Assembly: GCA_029012365.1 (NCBI GenBank)
Contig: JAQXLY010000058.1
Coordinates: 39,662-103,661 of the forward strand
Source: Lachnospiraceae bacterium
GTDB taxonomy: Bacteria > Bacillota > Clostridia > Lachnospirales > Lachnospiraceae
Reading direction: 5' to 3'
Length of the DNA: 64,000 nt
In this document: in pieces, positions 17,636 through 25,108 of the stretch
How positions within the stretch are numbered: the stretch's first letter is position 1
How the letters are laid out: every line of letters starts with the position of its first letter
Notes under the pieces: model-generated
What the model was told of the DNA's origin: nothing
What the model saw: only the letters and a program-made list of their open reading frames with translations
The model's database searches: none
Position numbers and translations under genes: made by a program

Positions 17636-18238
17636 ATGAAGATTTTACGTGAAAGCTCGGAAGACGAAATGATTTTAGAGTATTTGAAAGCGGAAAGTAC
17701 CTCCGGGCGGTTTTCGGAGCAGCTGAAGGAAACGCTTGAAAAGCTGAGGCTTGAAGAAAGCGTTATTTTATCGGCAGATTTGCAAAATACAGCTGAAAAT
17801 GCCGGACGAAAAAAGCTGCTTGGAGAATTTCGGGGATACGGCATGGGGCAGAAAATGTTTGAACGGTTTCCGGCTGTAACCGAATGGAAGCTGTGCACTT
17901 TTTCAAACGCAGATTTAGGGAAAATCAGATATATAGATTACAGCTACTGGAATGAGTTATCCGCAGGGACACACATGCCTTTTTCGGCAGCGAAAACGAT
18001 ACGAGACGGAAAAATAGTTTACGGCGTAAGTAATAACGGATTTTTGCGGGCTGCTGAGTACATCAGGAATGGCGGTTCTTTCCCGAGATTATTTTTCCTG
18101 ACCCCGGATTATGAGAGCTTTGTGATTGTGGAAGGGCATCTTCGGATGACGGCGTATGCCCTTGCTCCGGAGTGCTTTGATAACATAGAAGTTATCGTCG
18201 GAAAATGTAGCGGTGAGGAATTGAGGAAGTGGATGTAA
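17636..18238 (+). CDS. Conserved protein of unknown function (ParB-nuclease-like signature near C-terminus)
   Basis: A 200-residue soluble protein I do not recognise as a named family. A central part includes KIRYIDYSYWNELSAGTHMP and the C-terminal part reads FVIVEGHLRMTAYALAP. The latter resembles the E-G-H-x-R-x-x-A motif of ParB/Srx-fold nucleases and of small DUFs with that fold. The start is ATG 17636 with AAAGGA upstream. It follows the TetR gene by about 40 bases and converges on the SDR gene. No function is proposed. Confidence 0.55.
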   Translation: MKILRESSEDEMILEYLKAESTSGRFSEQLKETLEKLRLEESVILSADLQNTAENAGRKKLLGEFRGYGMGQKMFERFPAVTEWKLCTFSNADLGKIRYIDYSYWNELSAGTHMPFSAAKTIRDGKIVYGVSNNGFLRAAEYIRNGGSFPRLFFLTPDYESFVIVEGHLRMTAYALAPECFDNIEVIVGKCSGEELRKWM

Positions 18239-18261
18239 ATACCCTATCGGACGAGGCCGCC

Positions 18262-18909
18262 TTACCAGATAAAATTGGATTTGGCGGCTTCCCCGTTATC
18301 AATTAAAATATCCTGTGCGGTCATGGATTTATTGATGACCGTTACAAAATATGCCCATTCGGCAATTTCATCCACGGTAGCCCACTTCGGAAGCAGGGTC
18401 TCGTCCATGACCTGTTTCCAGAGGGACGGATTGCTTAAAATATGGTCGTTCAGGCTTGTGATAACGCCGCCCGGTGACAGGCTGTTTGAGGTGGCACCGT
18501 ATTTCGCAATGCGCAGGGCAACGTTTTTCATATATGCCACCATGCCGCCCTTAGAGGCGGAATATTCCGGAAATTCCGCACCGGTCTGCGCGCTTGCGGA
18601 GGCAATAAAAAGCACGCTTTTGATGTGCTCCTGAAGCGCATACTTCTCTGTGACACGGATGGTTCCCTTCAGGTTAATATCAATATCCATGCCGGAATCC
18701 TGTACCCCTGCATTATTAATCAGAATTTCCGTATCCGGAAGCTCCGGCAAATCACCGGAAAAAATGTCCGTCTGCACATGGGTGTAATGCCTGTCTGAAA
18801 TGGATGCGGCTTCCCGGTCTATCCCGGTAACACAGTGTCCCTGCTGTAGAAATTTAAGTGCGATTGCTTCTCCGATGCCGCGGCTTGTGCCGGTAATCAA
18901 TACGTTCAT
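18262..18909 (-). CDS. Short-chain dehydrogenase/reductase (SDR)
   Basis: A 215-residue NAD(P)-dependent oxidoreductase with Rossmann fold: cofactor motif TGTSRGIG (residues 6-13), NNAGV, and the catalytic S-Y-x3-K as SASAQTG followed by YSASKGG, with SPGGV after it. Length is at the lower end for classical SDRs. GGAGG lies 6 bases before the ATG, inside the end of the upstream transporter gene. One base separates the two genes, so they are translationally coupled. The substrate is unknown; pairing with a queuosine-precursor transporter is noted without a functional claim. Confidence 0.9.
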   Translation of the reverse strand: MNVLITGTSRGIGEAIALKFLQQGHCVTGIDREAASISDRHYTHVQTDIFSGDLPELPDTEILINNAGVQDSGMDIDINLKGTIRVTEKYALQEHIKSVLFIASASAQTGAEFPEYSASKGGMVAYMKNVALRIAKYGATSNSLSPGGVITSLNDHILSNPSLWKQVMDETLLPKWATVDEIAEWAYFVTVINKSMTAQDILIDNGEAAKSNFIW

Positions 18910-18910
18910 A

Positions 18911-19660
18911 TCAGACCTCCGTTTGTTTCAGATAATCAAAATATTCCTTTCCAACCTGTGCTTTTTCCCATTTTTTACAGATACGAAAACCAAAATACGA
19001 AAACAGAAATTCACACAGAAGCTCCGCTGCCATTCCGGTCAGGGCACAGGTGATGCATTGTAACAGTGACCAGCCGAAAAACACGTGGCTGACCAAAAGT
19101 GCAAACACCAGATTGTCAACAAACTGTCCGAGGGCGGTGGAAATGTAAGTTCTGCATAAGTACGGAAAAAATCCGTCCGGATGCTTTTTAAAGCATTTGC
19201 TGACGGCGTAATTGGAAAAATTATTCACAACGGCGGAAACAAGAAATGCCGTTGTGCTACCCGCGAGAATATACCATGTGCCGCCGAAGGTATGATTCAG
19301 CGCGGTGTTAATCACATCTTCGTTTCCGGGAACATAGGATTCGCCCCATACGCCGGGAATCCGGCTGCCGATAAAAAACATCAGACAAAGTATAAGGTTA
19401 ATGAGGATTGCCACAACCGATAGCTGTGTTGCCGCCTTCGGACCGAAATGCTTTGTGAGAATGTCCATGGTCATAAAGGTAAGCCATGAGAAGAGGATAC
19501 CACAGTCCAGTGCCAGCCATTCAAACGGAACTGCCAGACTCTTGTTTGCCAGAAGATTCATCGAAAAGACCGAGATGATAAACAAAGAGAAGGTCAGGGC
19601 AGGTACTGATTTGAGTAGAAGTCCGAGCGCACAAAGTTCTTTTTTCATTTTTTCTTTCAT
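18911..19660 (-). CDS. Queuosine precursor transporter (VUT/YhhQ family)
   Basis: A 249-residue integral membrane protein of the Vut_1 family, which imports preQ0/preQ1 or queuine for tRNA modification. About six or seven hydrophobic segments are visible. Family marks include LTFMTMDILTKHFGPKAA (the D-x-x-x-x-x-F-G motif), SAVVNNFSNYAVS and RTYISTALGQFVDNLVFAL (the R-x-x-x-S-x-x-x-G-Q-x-x-D signature). ATG 19660 has AAAGGAG 9 bases upstream; the longer frame to 19744 runs back through the riboswitch terminator and is rejected. Expression should be lowered by preQ1 through the leader at 19711-19780. tgt at 51393 uses the imported base. Confidence 0.85.
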   Translation of the reverse strand: MKEKMKKELCALGLLLKSVPALTFSLFIISVFSMNLLANKSLAVPFEWLALDCGILFSWLTFMTMDILTKHFGPKAATQLSVVAILINLILCLMFFIGSRIPGVWGESYVPGNEDVINTALNHTFGGTWYILAGSTTAFLVSAVVNNFSNYAVSKCFKKHPDGFFPYLCRTYISTALGQFVDNLVFALLVSHVFFGWSLLQCITCALTGMAAELLCEFLFSYFGFRICKKWEKAQVGKEYFDYLKQTEV

Positions 19661-19710
19661 TTTTTTATTCTCCTTTGAGTTTCGGACAGTGCAAAAATCC
19701 TGTAAGGACG

Positions 19711-19782
19711 AAAAAAGGACGCACTGCGTCCCATCCTTTTCCATAGTTTTGTTTAAAGACAGGATGGTTTCGAACTGTCTGT
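19711..19782 (-). promoter_or_regulatory. preQ1-I riboswitch with intrinsic terminator
   Basis: On the minus strand the aptamer has stem arms AGACAG and CTGTCT (plus 19775-19780 and about 19756-19761), a loop TTCGAAACCATC, and an A-rich tail TTTAAACAAAACTATGG. The tail closely resembles the preQ1-I tail of Thermoanaerobacter (UUAACAAAACAAGG, from memory). The loop CC can pair with the tail GG in the H-type pseudoknot. Then follows GGGACGC-AGT-GCGTCC with TTTTTT (plus 19711-19732), an intrinsic terminator. An alternative pairing of CCATCC with GGATGG would overlap the terminator stem and act as antiterminator. It stands directly before a queuosine-precursor transporter. Confidence 0.75.
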
Positions 19783-19799
19783 ATATTTGGTTCGGACTG

Positions 19800-19828
19800 A
19801 GTGTACCATATTCAAGTCAAAAATGCAA
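19800..19828 (-). promoter_or_regulatory. Sigma-A promoter of the riboswitch-transporter-SDR operon
   Basis: On the minus strand TTGCAT, 17 bp, TACACT, placing the transcription start about 10 bases before the aptamer. Confidence 0.6.
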
Positions 19829-19844
19829 GGGGAAAAATTTATTT

Positions 19845-19871
19845 GTCGTGCTTTGTCGTGCAAAGCGCGAC
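19845..19871 (-). terminator. Terminator of the AraC-family gene
   Basis: An 11-bp stem (GTCGCGCTTTG with CAAAGCACGAC on the minus strand, one wobble pair) with a 5-base loop, followed by AAATAAATTTTTCC. It separates the regulator from the riboswitch operon. Confidence 0.65.
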
Positions 19872-19892
19872 GATTCCTTGCGCGAAATTAAA

Positions 19893-20747
19893 TTATTCAT
19901 TAACCATTGCACGGTATCGGCTCGGGGAGATACCGGCATTTTTTTGAAATGCTTTAAAAAAGTAGGCATAACTGGAGTAGTCGAGCTTTTCCTGTACCTG
20001 GGTTACAGTATATCCTTCCCTAAGCAGGTTCTGTGCCGTGGCAATTTTCTGCAGGGTGATATAGTGACAAACCGAGGTGTGGGCATGCCGCTTGAACAGC
20101 CGTGATAAATAGTCCGGGTGCAGGAAGAAGTGCTTTGCAAGGTCAGTGACCGTGAGATTGTCATAGATATGCTCCTGAATATAAGCAATTACCTCATTGA
20201 CTCTTTCCTGGGCTGCAGAAATAGGGAAGGCATGATTACTTTCCGGAGAAAGCCGGTCAATTATATCGTCTAACAGAGAAAGAAGTTCAAAAAAGTCTGC
20301 CATAGCTCCGGGGGTAGTGATATTTGAGGAAGACAGCAATTGTCTGAACCGATTCAGCAGGTTCTCCCGCTCCGTACTGTCCGGTGTGAGTAAAAAGGGA
20401 GCACTGCTTTGCTTCAGGTAGGTGAAGCAGTCTGCCTTCTTACAAAATACGGTATCCAGCCATTGACTGTTGATACTCAGGATGTATCGCTCATAAAACG
20501 TACCGGTTTCATGGTAAAGCTGGTGCACACAGAAGGCCGGTATAATGATTAGGGTTCCGGGCGGAACTGCGGTAACCGTATCATTCAGAAGAACATCCGG
20601 TAAATGTGACAGTGTGAAATATAGTTCGGCTGCATTGTGGGAATGGGGACCGACCGGGGTGGCGGGGCTGTCGTTCCGGTAAGCAATGTCAAAGGGTGCC
20701 GCTACGGGAAAGGTCAGAATATTAGCTTTCTTTATCGTATCTTGCAT
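19893..20747 (-). CDS. AraC-family transcriptional regulator
   Basis: A 284-residue regulator. The N-terminal half is a cupin-like sensor (PVGPHSHNAAELYFTL, then PPGTLIIIPAFCVHQLY), typical of sugar-responsive members. The C-terminal 100 residues hold two helix-turn-helix motifs: LTVTDLAKHFFLHPDYLSRL with FKRH, and VQEKLDYSSYAYFFKAFQK with GISPSRYR. The start is uncertain: ATG 20747 with a distant GAGGTGA, or GTG 20762. It is divergent from the oxidoreductase/isomerase operon beginning at 20943, so it is the natural candidate activator of that operon. Confidence 0.85.
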   Translation of the reverse strand: MQDTIKKANILTFPVAAPFDIAYRNDSPATPVGPHSHNAAELYFTLSHLPDVLLNDTVTAVPPGTLIIIPAFCVHQLYHETGTFYERYILSINSQWLDTVFCKKADCFTYLKQSSAPFLLTPDSTERENLLNRFRQLLSSSNITTPGAMADFFELLSLLDDIIDRLSPESNHAFPISAAQERVNEVIAYIQEHIYDNLTVTDLAKHFFLHPDYLSRLFKRHAHTSVCHYITLQKIATAQNLLREGYTVTQVQEKLDYSSYAYFFKAFQKNAGISPSRYRAMVNE

Positions 20748-20942
20748 GGTTGGATGTTTCACCTCATTTTAAAGTCGGAAAATTACATAAAATAAGTATT
20801 TTATATATATATTATTCCATATTCATTTTTTTTACAATAGTATCTGAGATTATTTATAGGAAAAATTATAGGAAAAAAGACAGGACAGGATTGAAGTGTT
20901 ACGGAATACTGACACAGATAAGCGGAGAAAGGGGGGATTAAG

Positions 20943-21935
20943 CTGAAAAAGGCAGGAATCATCGGTTGCGGAAACATCGCACAGGTGCACGGCTGGGTTC
21001 TCAGGAATATGGATGGTGTAGAAATTACGGCAGTTTGTGATGTGGATGCCGGAAAAGCGAAGGCTCTGTCGGAAAGCTATGCGGACAGCAGAGCGAAGGT
21101 CTACACGGACTGGCATGCACTTTGTGAGGATGCATTGGATGTGGTACATATCTGTACACCGCATTTTTTGCATGCCCCGATGGCAGTGGAGGCGCTGCGC
21201 CAGGGAAAGGCTGTATTTATGGAAAAGCCGTGTGCGATTTCAGGGGAACAGTTTGAGTCGCTAAAGCAGGCAGATGCCATGTATCCCGGAAAGCTGGGCT
21301 TTTGCTTCCAAAACCGTTATAATGAGACCACTTTGGCGATGGACCGCATGCTTTCGGACGGAAAAATCGGTGCGGTAAAGGGCGGAAGAGCTTTTGTGAC
21401 ATGGCGCAGGGATGAGGAATATTACCGTGGAAGTCCATGGAAGGGAAGGTGGGCAACGGAGGGAGGAGGAGCACTGATAAATCAGTCAATTCACACGTTG
21501 GATTTATTACTCCGCTATCTTGGAAAACCGGAGACGGTGGCAGCTACACTTTCCAATCATCATCTAAAGGATTGTATCGAGGTGGAGGACACGGTAGAGG
21601 CATGGCTTTCCTTTGCGGGAGAGAAAAGAGCCTGCTTTTACGCTTCGAACGGATATGTGGCGGATGCTCCCGTGATTTTGGAGCTGCAGGGTGAGAAAGG
21701 ACGGATTACAATGAACGGTCCGGAAGTAACTCTCCGTACGGAAAGCGGTACAGAACATGTTATCTATGAGCAGAAAGCGGGTATCGGAAAAGGCTATTGG
21801 GGCTGCGGACATCTGGCTTGTATCAGCGACTTCTATGAATGTATCGGGCAGGGAAGGACGTTTCAGGCCGATGTAAGCGGAGTTGAAGCTACATTCCGGA
21901 CGCTGCTAAATATTTACGGAACCGGAATAAGATGA
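20943..21935 (+). CDS. Gfo/Idh/MocA-family oxidoreductase (non-ATG start)
   Basis: A 330-residue NAD(P)-dependent sugar/inositol-type dehydrogenase. The Rossmann motif GIIGCGNIAQVHG is at residues 5-17, followed by CTPHFLHAPMAVEALRQGKA and the EKP motif (MEKPCAIS). The substrate-side motif GGGALINQSIHTLDLLL supplies the catalytic His. In-frame GTG 20985 would remove the Rossmann glycines, and a stop lies at 20919. The start must therefore fall between them. The only plausible codon is CTG 20943 (or ATT 20937), preceded by AAAGGGGGG. It is first in an operon with 22035 and 23230, divergent from AraC. Confidence 0.85.
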   Translation: MKKAGIIGCGNIAQVHGWVLRNMDGVEITAVCDVDAGKAKALSESYADSRAKVYTDWHALCEDALDVVHICTPHFLHAPMAVEALRQGKAVFMEKPCAISGEQFESLKQADAMYPGKLGFCFQNRYNETTLAMDRMLSDGKIGAVKGGRAFVTWRRDEEYYRGSPWKGRWATEGGGALINQSIHTLDLLLRYLGKPETVAATLSNHHLKDCIEVEDTVEAWLSFAGEKRACFYASNGYVADAPVILELQGEKGRITMNGPEVTLRTESGTEHVIYEQKAGIGKGYWGCGHLACISDFYECIGQGRTFQADVSGVEATFRTLLNIYGTGIR

Positions 21936-21965
21936 AGTGGTAACGAAGTTTATACGCTACTTTTA

Positions 21966-22000
21966 GGGAATGCTGGTGAATCAGCGTTTCCTTGGATTTG
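21966..22000 (+). terminator. Weak hairpin between the two oxidoreductase genes
   Basis: GGAA-TGCTG pairs with CAGCG-TTTCC around GTGAAT with a small bulge; the tail is T-rich but interrupted. It may only attenuate transcription. Confidence 0.35.
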
Positions 22001-22034
22001 ATTTGTGCAATATAAATTGTAGGAGGAAACAGGA

Positions 22035-23189
22035 ATGGAACAGGTAAGACTTGGCATCATCGGAATCGGTGGAATGGGAACGAATCACGTAAACAGCATC
22101 TTAAACGGATGGGTGCCGGCAATGAAGCTGTCCGCAGTGGCAGATATCAGACAATGCAGGCTGGATTGGGCAAAGGAAAATCTTCCGGCGGATGTGAGTG
22201 TATTCGATGACGGAAGAAAGCTGATTGACTCCGGGACCTGTGATGCGGTACTGATAGCAACTCCGCATTATTTACACCCTGAATTTGTAATCTATGCACT
22301 GGAGCACGGGGTACATGCTATCAGTGAAAAGCCTGCGGGCGTGTATACGAAGCAGGTACGTGAGATGAACGAGGTGGCGGAAAAAAGTGACAAGGTGTTT
22401 GCAATCATGCTGAATCAGCGAACAAACTGCGTATACAGAAAGCTCCATGAGATGATTGAAAGCGGAGAGCTCGGTGAATTAAAGCGTGTGAACTGGATTA
22501 TTACCGACTGGTATCGGACGCAGGCATATTATGACGCGGCAGGCTGGAAAGCAACCTGGGACGGCGAAGGCGGCGGTGTTCTTTTAAATCAAAGCCCTCA
22601 TCAGCTTGACCTTTTGCAATGGCTCTGCGGTATGCCGGTAAGAGTCAGGGCGTTTTGTCATGAGGCGAAATGGCATGACATAGAGGTGGAGGATGATGTG
22701 ACCGCATATCTTGAATATGAAAACGGCGCAACCGGAGTATTTGTTACCACGACCGGTGACGCACCGGGTACTAACCGGCTGGAGCTTACATTTGAACTCG
22801 GAAAAATTGTGTGTGAGGGTGACAAATTAATTTATGATAAGTTAAGCGAGAATGAAAGGACATTTTGCAAAACCGAGAAGGAAGGCTTCAAGAAGCCTGA
22901 TATGACACGTGTAGAGATTGAAACAGACGGAAAGAATGAACAGCATGTCGGCGTTTTGAAGGCATTTGCGGACAAGATATTAAACGGCGGAGAGCTGGTG
23001 GCAGAAGGTACAGAGGGTATCAGAGGCTTAACCTTATCCAATGCCATGCATCTTTCCTCATGGCTTGATAAAACGATTGAGCTTCCTTTTGATGAGGACC
23101 TGTTCTTGGAAGAGCTGAATAAACGTCGTTCAAGGTCGAAGAAGAAGGAAGACAAGGGTATTGTGTTTGATACTACAGGGACGTTTTAG
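22035..23189 (+). CDS. Gfo/Idh/MocA-family oxidoreductase
   Basis: A 384-residue NAD(P)-dependent dehydrogenase. Rossmann motif GIIGIGGMGTNH (8-19), ATPHYLHPEFVIYALEHGVH, the EKP motif (SEKPAGVYTKQV), and GGGVLLNQSPHQLDLLQWL with the catalytic His region. The C-terminal domain ends with a basic tail (NKRRSRSKKKEDKG). AGGAGG stands just before the ATG. Together with the preceding oxidoreductase and the following TIM-barrel protein it suggests a two-step oxidation/isomerisation of an unusual sugar or its acid. The pair is paralogous but clearly diverged. Confidence 0.9.
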   Translation: MEQVRLGIIGIGGMGTNHVNSILNGWVPAMKLSAVADIRQCRLDWAKENLPADVSVFDDGRKLIDSGTCDAVLIATPHYLHPEFVIYALEHGVHAISEKPAGVYTKQVREMNEVAEKSDKVFAIMLNQRTNCVYRKLHEMIESGELGELKRVNWIITDWYRTQAYYDAAGWKATWDGEGGGVLLNQSPHQLDLLQWLCGMPVRVRAFCHEAKWHDIEVEDDVTAYLEYENGATGVFVTTTGDAPGTNRLELTFELGKIVCEGDKLIYDKLSENERTFCKTEKEGFKKPDMTRVEIETDGKNEQHVGVLKAFADKILNGGELVAEGTEGIRGLTLSNAMHLSSWLDKTIELPFDEDLFLEELNKRRSRSKKKEDKGIVFDTTGTF

Positions 23190-23229
23190 GAAAAATAACT
23201 TTAGAAAAGTGAGAAAGGCGGAGGCGGAC

Positions 23230-24090
23230 ATGAATATAAAGTATAGCTTAACCGGATTTGCGGATGAGATTGCAGATGATTTGACCACACAGATAGAGAG
23301 CTTGCAAAAGCTTAATATTCACTATGTGGAAATGCGTGGTGTAGACGGAAATAACCTGATTTTTCATTCTACGGATAAGGTGAAGGAAATCAGGAGCCGG
23401 CTGGAGGATGCGGGAATTGCTCTCTCGGCACTGGGCTCGCCGCTTGGAAAAATCGGAATTGATGAACCGTTCGAGAAGCATTTTGAAGCGTTCAAGAGGG
23501 CGGTTGAAATTGCACATATGATGAAGACAAAGAACATCAGAATGTTCAGCTTCTACATACCGGAAGGAAAAAATGAAGTCTACCGGGCTCAGGTGTTTGA
23601 CAGAATGGGACAGTTTGTGGATTACGCTACAGCAAATGATGCAGTGCTTTTACATGAGAATGAGAAGGGCATCTACGGTGAAAAAGCAAAGGAATGCAGA
23701 GAATTAATGGATGCCTTTGCGGGAGAGCATTTCAAGGCAATATTTGATTTTGCGAATTTTGTGCAGGCCGGGCAGGATACTTTGGAAGCCTATGAATTGC
23801 TGAAGGATTCTATCGCCTATGTCCATGTGAAGGATGCTTTTGCTGCAAACGGAAACGTTGTACCGGCAGGTATGGGTGACGGCAATGTGGCTTCCATTTT
23901 AAGGAGGTTGTTTGAAAGCGGCTATGAGGGCTTTCTGTCATTGGAACCGCATCTTTTTAACTTCTCCGGTTTTGCGGGACTGGAGAAAGGGAAGGATGCG
24001 ATTGCAGAAGGGGAAACAAAGGTGCTAAGCGGATTCGAGGCATTTTCCCTTGCACATGAGTCATTGTTGCGGCTTCTTGAAAAGATGTAA
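23230..24090 (+). CDS. Sugar phosphate isomerase/epimerase-type TIM-barrel protein
   Basis: A 286-residue AP_endonuc_2 (xylose-isomerase-like) barrel protein. Metal-ligand carboxylates and His lie at barrel strand ends: YVEMRGVDG early, VLLHENEKGIYG, FDFANFVQAGQD, YVHVKDAF and FLSLEPHL late, the usual E-D-H-E set of this fold. The start at ATG 23230 follows GAGGCGG and the conserved start (NIKYSLTGFADEIADD). It is the last gene of the oxidoreductase operon and probably epimerises or isomerises a keto-sugar in the same pathway. The exact reaction is unknown. Confidence 0.85.
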   Translation: MNIKYSLTGFADEIADDLTTQIESLQKLNIHYVEMRGVDGNNLIFHSTDKVKEIRSRLEDAGIALSALGSPLGKIGIDEPFEKHFEAFKRAVEIAHMMKTKNIRMFSFYIPEGKNEVYRAQVFDRMGQFVDYATANDAVLLHENEKGIYGEKAKECRELMDAFAGEHFKAIFDFANFVQAGQDTLEAYELLKDSIAYVHVKDAFAANGNVVPAGMGDGNVASILRRLFESGYEGFLSLEPHLFNFSGFAGLEKGKDAIAEGETKVLSGFEAFSLAHESLLRLLEKM

Positions 24091-24099
24091 AAAAAGATA

Positions 24100-24128
24100 T
24101 TGACAACGTGAAAATAATGTGATATTCT
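24100..24128 (+). promoter_or_regulatory. Sigma-A promoter of the AAA-like/VirD4-like pair
   Basis: TTGACA, exactly 17 bp, TATTCT. A small hairpin CGAAACAC-GAA-GTGTTCG follows near the transcript start, then a G-rich leader sharing a motif with the leader at 26543. Confidence 0.8.
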
Positions 24129-24295
24129 AAAATGTTCGAAACACGAAGTGTTCGGGCAAGACGTATGGGGAAGCAAAATAGGATGTGGGGGACAATTAAA
24201 AAATGGAAGCCGTATTAGAGGAGTACGGTTTTATTGTGTCCCTGTTGTCTTTTGCGACCGGGACACTTTTGTTTGTATGGATAGGAGGAGTGAAT

Positions 24296-25108
24296 ATGAA
24301 AAACGGGATTTTAGCAGAACTGAATATTTGGAAGAACTATGAGACAAAGACAAACAAAAAACAGTTGCGACCGTATTACTTATTTGTTCAGAAATACGGA
24401 AGAACATTAGTGACGGACATACAGCAGATAGCAGAGGGGTTTGGAAAGAATAGGTTCTTTTGTTTTAAGAGAGGAAATGCTTCTGATAAGGGTAGTCTGA
24501 CGGAATGCTTCAGGATAGAGCTTGAGAAAAATGCTGAGCTTGGAAAAGAATTTAACGGGCTGGTACTTATTTTACTGAACGGTTCTGAAGAAGAGAAAGA
24601 ACGGATTGAACTGTATCAGTACATAACGGACAGGGCAGCGGAGCTTAGCTGTGTATTTATGACACAGTCGGAAATAACAGGAGAAGTCTTAAAGCAGGAG
24701 ATGGAACAGTACCTTCCGCTTGTCAGAATGAAAACAGGTGAGAGCTATGACCTTGAAGAACAGCTGGAAGTGTTTACAAATACGTTATGGGAAAATGGAG
24801 CGGGTCTGACCTCCGAAGCATCGGAGTATGCAAGGCAGGTGCTTAGCGATGTGGAATGGAACGAGACGGACCATGTGGAAAACCGCATACGGAATATTGC
24901 TTATAATTTGGTTTATGAGCAGATTTTGGAAGGAAAAGGGTTACAACGAATTTCAGTCAGGGAGCTTGAGCAGTCAATGAAACCGCTACAAAGGGAGCAG
25001 TGTAAGAAGTTCCGAATTGGCTTCGCACCTCGGGAGGAAACAAAACAGAAACCGTTTGATAAGGAGAATGAGAAAGCAGCAAAGAACGAAAAGGAGATGG
25101 TGGCATGA
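24296..25108 (+). CDS. Degenerate AAA-like protein paired with VirD4-like ATPase
   Basis: A 270-residue protein from ATG 24296 (GGAGG 7 bases upstream). The same frame is open from ATG 24203, which would add a 31-residue hydrophobic segment (SLLSFATGTLLFVWIGG), so a membrane-anchored form is possible. No Walker A or B motif is seen. The layout nevertheless recalls AAA+ proteins of clostridial mobile elements: a strand-rich middle (GLVLILLNGS, then CVFMTQSEITG) and a helical lid-like C-terminus ending LQREQCKKFRIGFAP. It overlaps the next gene by four bases (ATGA). I cannot assign a function; loss from a CbxX/SpoVK-like ATPase is one reading. Confidence 0.5.
   Translation: MKNGILAELNIWKNYETKTNKKQLRPYYLFVQKYGRTLVTDIQQIAEGFGKNRFFCFKRGNASDKGSLTECFRIELEKNAELGKEFNGLVLILLNGSEEEKERIELYQYITDRAAELSCVFMTQSEITGEVLKQEMEQYLPLVRMKTGESYDLEEQLEVFTNTLWENGAGLTSEASEYARQVLSDVEWNETDHVENRIRNIAYNLVYEQILEGKGLQRISVRELEQSMKPLQREQCKKFRIGFAPREETKQKPFDKENEKAAKNEKEMVA

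Noticed and set aside
18248..18288. GGCCGCC / GGCGGCTT inverted repeat between the unknown protein and SDR genes as terminator.
   Set aside because: Loop is long and no T-run follows on either strand.
24153..24190. Leader GGGCAAG..GGGAAGCAAAA as a c-di-GMP-I riboswitch.
   Set aside because: Only loose likeness to the GEMM core; the tetraloop receptor and second stem are missing.
24203..24295. A separate small membrane peptide before the AAA-like gene.
   Set aside because: The frame has no stop before the next start, so it cannot be told from an N-terminal extension; mentioned under the gene.
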